8,565 nucleotides of DNA from Bacteroidota bacterium. Its GTDB lineage: Bacteria > Bacteroidota > Bacteroidia > Flavobacteriales_F > PHOS-HE28. The stretch spans positions 1 to 8,565 of the forward strand of contig JAEYWT010000239.1 in NCBI GenBank assembly GCA_023428865.1, given 5' to 3'. The position numbers and the translations under genes were made by a program. This document shows, piece by piece, positions 6,541-8,565 of the stretch (positions are counted from its first letter, which is position 1; every line of letters starts with the position of its first letter). The notes beneath the pieces are model-generated. The model made no database searches. It was not told the DNA's origin and worked only from the letters and a program-made list of their open reading frames with translations.

Positions 6541-8565
6541 CTAGTGCTTTACGACCCGGGTATGTTGGGTCTTGCCTCCTAGGCTTACGCGCACTTCCAT
6601 CAGACCAGCAGCCACACCGGTCAGGTCCATGGGTATTCGGTTCACTCCGGCAACGACGCTCTGTGTTGTGGAGCGAAGTAGACGCCCTTGCGCATCCCAG
6701 AGCGAAACATCCACCAAACCGCCTTGTGCCACTTCGTAACTGATCTCGCAGTGCGTTGCCGTCGGGTTCGGGAACGCGTACATGGTAGCTCCTTCCTTGG
6801 AGAAATGCGCCACCAAGGTTCCATCCGAAGCGAAGGAGCGGCGCAGATGCGGCTCGTGCATCGTGTTCTCCGGTTCTGCACTGTAGCTCCAGTGGCTGAA
6901 GGTGAAGCCAGGTATCGGTTCTACGCTCACATCAATGGCGTTGCCGTTGAAGTAGATGCCATCGAAGGGGGCTTCTGGTCGTAGGGTGTTCACTTTCATC
7001 GTTCCTGCTTCCCGCGGGAATAGATCGAAGGTGAGTTGTGCCGTGTTCGGCAGATCGTACCAGGTCAATACATCCTCTCGGATGTAGTCTCCACGTTCTT
7101 GCATCCACATAGGCAGTACTTCGCCACTTTGGTAGTGCCAGTCTGCCACGGGCGTGTACCATCGTTCGAAGTGTCGCGGTATCTCCCGGCGTATCCTGTT
7201 CCGGATCAGTTCGTTCTCCGCGAGCAAGGCAGGTGGCGAAAGGCAGGTGTTCATCAGGTCGGCCAAACGGTTCAAGAAACCCCTTCGGAATTCTGGGTTC
7301 TCCATCAAGCTGGCAAAGATCTCGGCGTGCATGAAGCCATCCCGATGCACCAGGATCCAATAGAACATGTCGAAGTCCGTGGGTATCCATGGTGCAGCGA
7401 ACATCGTTGCGTCCAGATCGTACATCAAGTAACGCCACTTGCCCGTGTGTACCGATGGTTTCCAGTATTTGAGGTTGTTCGATGGCCAGTCCGAATTACC
7501 GGCGAAGATCTCCAACGCAAAATAGTCGGTGAAGCTTTTCAGGTCCATCAAACTGTCTACCACGGCAAAGTGTTCTTCCAAGGCCATGTCGTGGTTGCGA
7601 ATGAACCACTGGAGCGAATCGAAGTGCAGACTGTCACCTTGCGTGGAGAAATTCTCTTCGCTCATCAGCAGCAAGGCTTCCGGGTCCACACCATGGTTGC
7701 TTGCCAGGTAGTGCTTGTCGATGCGCTCGCGGATGTTGTGGATGCCCCAATACCTGCCGTTCAAGTAGACTACGCTGGGTTTGAACGCTAGGACATCGAT
7801 ATCCAAGCCAGCATGTAAGGCTACCTGGTGGAAGAAGCCATCGCGGTAGTGTGCTTGGCACCAGTCGCTGCCGGAGTTCCTCAGGATGATGCGTTTGAAA
7901 CGTTCCAAGGTCGGTTTTTCCGGAAAGAAGCCGTAGTTGATGCGGTCGGAACCGTGGCGATCACGTGCCGTAAGGCGAAGCGGCCGCTGTGGCTTGTTGC
8001 GAGATGCACGACCACCATGGATGCGTAGTTCAACATCCTGGTCGATCCGCCTGATCCCTTGCTCATCGAAGTATTCTAAGCGCACATCGATGCCCCGCTC
8101 ATCCCAGAAGTTCGCACCGAAATGGGGGTATACCGTATCGGCTTCTGGTCCGAGCATGTACAATCCAAGGGTGTCGTGGAACAGACTGTCGTTGTCGACA
8201 CTCAAGGAAATGACCGGAAGATCGGTTCCCGCATGGAACAGATAGGTGCCCGAGGCAACAGGCGAATCGAGGTATCCTTCTCGTTGCGCGAATGCCTTTA
8301 GTACCGTGGTGTTCTGTAGGTGGATGGATCCAGTATGGATCGGCGAATCGGGTCGCGGAACGCTGGCATCCCACGTCATTCGTACCGTGCAGGTAGAACA
8401 GCTGCTCACACCCACGTGTACCGGGCCAGATCGGAAGCCTGGCGTTGGACTGAATTCCGGTGTTGGCGCATAGCCCGGATAACCCAACGTGGTATTCGGC
8501 ATTCCCGGTGTCGGTTCTGCAAATACCCGGATGTTCCCGCCCGCATCGCGTCCGGCACTGTGGTC
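6541..8565 (-). CDS. Secreted CotH-kinase-family protein with T9SS type A sorting domain (N-terminus cut by window edge)
   Basis: Of this large exported protein, 674 residues are visible. The frame is open to the right edge, so the ATG at 8500-8502 is internal, not the start. Numbering from the first visible residue: residues 1-24 (GGNIRVFAEPTPGMPN) look like the end of a lamin-tail domain. Residues about 41-111 resemble a chitobiase/hexosaminidase C-terminal-like domain (TWDASVPRPDSP, TTVLKAFAQREGYLDS). Residues about 116-466 form the CotH domain, with IHGGRASRNKPQRPLRL, ILRNSGSDW, YLNGRYWGIHNIRERID, GNSD (356-359) with SNN, and YDLDAT (382-387), whose aspartates should be the metal or catalytic residues. 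Residues about 508-589 resemble a bacterial beta-repeat (GFTFSHWSY). Residues about 594-674 form a T9SS sorting domain (AFPNPTATHCEI, LWDAQGRLLR). B. subtilis spore-coat CotH is an atypical protein kinase. Kinase activity outside the cell is not established for this multidomain group. The missing part should hold the signal peptide and the rest of the lamin-tail domain. Confidence 0.87.
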   Translation of the reverse strand, partial: DHSAGRDAGGNIRVFAEPTPGMPNTTLGYPGYAPTPEFSPTPGFRSGPVHVGVSSCSTCTVRMTWDASVPRPDSPIHTGSIHLQNTTVLKAFAQREGYLDSPVASGTYLFHAGTDLPVISLSVDNDSLFHDTLGLYMLGPEADTVYPHFGANFWDERGIDVRLEYFDEQGIRRIDQDVELRIHGGRASRNKPQRPLRLTARDRHGSDRINYGFFPEKPTLERFKRIILRNSGSDWCQAHYRDGFFHQVALHAGLDIDVLAFKPSVVYLNGRYWGIHNIRERIDKHYLASNHGVDPEALLLMSEENFSTQGDSLHFDSLQWFIRNHDMALEEHFAVVDSLMDLKSFTDYFALEIFAGNSDWPSNNLKYWKPSVHTGKWRYLMYDLDATMFAAPWIPTDFDMFYWILVHRDGFMHAEIFASLMENPEFRRGFLNRLADLMNTCLSPPALLAENELIRNRIRREIPRHFERWYTPVADWHYQSGEVLPMWMQERGDYIREDVLTWYDLPNTAQLTFDLFPREAGTMKVNTLRPEAPFDGIYFNGNAIDVSVEPIPGFTFSHWSYSAEPENTMHEPHLRRSFASDGTLVAHFSKEGATMYAFPNPTATHCEISYEVAQGGLVDVSLWDAQGRLLRSTTQSVVAGVNRIPMDLTGVAAGLMEVRVSLGGKTQHTRVVKH

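Noticed and set aside
7036..7791. Open frame of 251 codons on the plus strand inside the CotH gene.
   Set aside because: It is an antisense shadow of a strongly supported coding region, with no motif or start signal.
1..8565. The window begins with GACCAC and ends with GTGGTC, suggesting terminal inverted repeats of a mobile element.
   Set aside because: Only six bases match, both ends fall inside coding regions, and no transposase is present.

Overview
The window looks like a chromosomal segment from a moderately GC-rich member of the Bacteroidota. The main evidence is two secreted proteins that end in type IX secretion system (T9SS) type A sorting domains, a system essentially confined to that phylum. 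Start codons also lack clear Shine-Dalgarno sequences, and one gap holds a possible Bacteroidota-type promoter (TTG, then TAnnTTTG). No rRNA, tRNA, CRISPR array, transposase or phage gene was seen. Genus-level placement is not supported.

Layout, left to right. (1) Positions 1-1955, minus strand: a two-gene export operon, read from right to left. It starts with a lipoprotein periplasmic adaptor (HlyD/MacA type), followed 8 bp later by an FtsX/LolE-type ABC permease that runs off the left edge. No ATPase is visible. (2) Positions 2016-2462, plus strand: a small zinc deaminase whose sequence, length and C-terminal tail match yeast-type cytosine deaminase (FCY1). It is divergent from the adaptor. 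(3) Positions 2463-2632: a convergent intergenic region with a long imperfect palindrome and, next to it, a clear GAAA-loop terminator for the gene to its right. (4) Positions 2633-4381, minus: a secreted protein with a PA (protease-associated) domain, an adhesion-type beta-rich middle and a T9SS tail, but no recognisable catalytic domain. (5) Positions 4382-4630: a 249-bp gap with a candidate promoter, a 5'UTR hairpin and a weak candidate terminator. (6) Positions 4631-6463, minus: a complete MsbA-like ABC exporter with all ATPase motifs. (7) Positions 6541-8565, minus: a large secreted CotH-kinase-family protein, cut at its N-terminus by the right edge. Its order appears to be lamin-tail end, chitobiase-like domain, CotH domain, a bacterial beta repeat and a T9SS tail.

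How the genes relate: the adaptor and permease should act together at the envelope. The two T9SS cargo proteins should be exported across the outer membrane and anchored or released at the surface. The ABC exporter lies 77 bp downstream of the CotH gene and could be cotranscribed with it. The deaminase is a cytoplasmic pyrimidine-salvage enzyme with no visible functional link to its neighbours. I did not find a convincing new multi-gene system. The points most worth a second look are the FCY1-type deaminase, the palindromic intergenic element, the PA-only T9SS protein and the multidomain CotH protein.
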